A stretch of 64,000 bases of DNA from Marinobacter zhanjiangensis (GTDB taxonomy: Bacteria > Pseudomonadota > Gammaproteobacteria > Pseudomonadales > Oleiphilaceae): NCBI RefSeq assembly GCF_014651935.1, contig NZ_BMXV01000004.1, forward strand, positions 124,001 through 188,000. The letters are read 5' to 3'. Under the pieces are notes generated by a model. That model was not told the DNA's origin. It was given only the letters and a program-made list of their open reading frames with translations, and made no database searches. This document shows positions 63,634 through 64,000 of this stretch, in pieces. Position 1 is the stretch's first letter. Every line of letters begins with the position of its first letter. The position numbers were made by a program, and so were the translations under genes.

Positions 63634-64000
63634 GCCAGGCCTCCGGCGCTGTGCTCGCTGTTCAGATAGTGGGCGTCCTTCTTGATGACGCGAATGGCGT
63701 AGGTGACCATGTTGATTCCGGCAATGGCGGTGAAGAAGGAGGAGAAGGAAATCAGGCTTTTGATAATCCAGCGGAAGGGCAGGCCGCCCGGGTCGCCGCT
63801 GCTTTCACCGAGTTCCCAGGATTCTCTGGCGAAATCAATGCCCAGCCAGGCAATGAAGGCTGCAAAGGGAATAACCAGCACCAGCGCGCCGATAAGGTTG
63901 ACCCAGGCCTTGAAGGTTTCGCTCCAGCGGGCGTAAAACACATCCACCCGCACATGCCCGTCAGTGCGCAGGGCAAAGGGGATGCCCATGAGGAACACCA
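63630..64000 (-). CDS. dctQ: TRAP transporter small permease subunit DctQ-like (5' end cut)
   Basis: The C-terminal 123 or so residues of the TRAP small permease, with GIPFALRTDGHVRVDVFYARW, a family hallmark, and three hydrophobic segments. The frame runs out at the window end and the first membrane segment is missing, so the gene is incomplete here. The stop overlaps the DctM-like start. Confidence 0.9.
   Translation of the reverse strand, partial: VFLMGIPFALRTDGHVRVDVFYARWSETFKAWVNLIGALVLVIPFAAFIAWLGIDFARESWELGESSGDPGGLPFRWIIKSLISFSSFFTAIAGINMVTYAIRVIKKDAHYLNSEHSAGGLA

Overview
The window is a dense, high-GC, chromosomal stretch of a gammaproteobacterium. The gene families, the many start-stop overlaps and the mix of lipid catabolism, c-di-GMP signalling and TRAP/ABC uptake fit a marine Marinobacter-like organism. 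That placement is inferred from gene content and remembered family resemblance, not from a database search. I see no rRNA, tRNA, CRISPR, prophage or insertion sequence.

Layout. (1) 1-4941: pstS (3' end only), pstC, pstA, pstB and phoU, the high-affinity phosphate uptake operon, with a hairpin between pstS and pstC. (2) 5082-16123: a PAS-GAF-GGDEF diguanylate cyclase; an ETHE1/Blh-type metallo-beta-lactamase protein with a SulP anion transporter; a gdhA plus PEP/pyruvate-binding protein pair on the minus strand; an orphan CbiM-like membrane protein; and a PAS-PAS-GGDEF-EAL protein. (3) 16201-27324: a zinc alcohol dehydrogenase, a RegBA redox two-component pair, a candidate small RNA with its own terminator, a potassium channel, an RND efflux adaptor/pump translationally linked to a ParA-like ATPase, a membrane diguanylate cyclase and an AI-2E family permease. 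(4) 27539-40834: a minus-strand LivK-H-M-G-F type ABC importer followed by acyl-CoA dehydrogenase, 3-hydroxyacyl-CoA dehydrogenase and thiolase. It faces a divergent acetoacetyl-CoA synthetase, and a second acyl-CoA dehydrogenase lies beyond that. Together they look like uptake and beta-oxidation of an unidentified carboxylic acid. (5) 40926-50278: YkvA, a META lipoprotein, a DUF6231 protein, an ammonium transporter with a candidate sigma-54 promoter, an AttE/FG/H-like ABC exporter with a lipocalin-like lipoprotein, a Cache chemoreceptor and an unknown helical protein. (6) 50319-64000: several SDR enzymes, an acyltransferase, TauE/SafE, YchJ, DUF3565, a DJ-1/PfpI protein, a DCC protein, a SixA-CHAD fusion, a solo TRAP binding protein, a PEP-CTERM protein with a candidate sigma-54 promoter, a GGCT protein, a PanE-like reductase and a TRAP permease cut by the window end.

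The most notable items are a roughly 80-nt candidate RNA whose two ends resemble 4.5S SRP RNA but which lacks the SRP core (about 19184-19265); a PEP/pyruvate-binding protein with a P-loop-less KaiC-like head, in an apparent operon with gdhA; an RND pump coupled to a ParA-like ATPase; a phosphohistidine phosphatase fused to a polyphosphate-binding CHAD domain; an intergenic nested palindrome with perfect 31-bp arms (30237-30350); a LivF-type ATPase with arginine in place of the Walker A lysine; and a sigma-54-like promoter in front of the PEP-CTERM gene. Several convergent gene pairs overlap at their 3' ends, by up to 54 bp.
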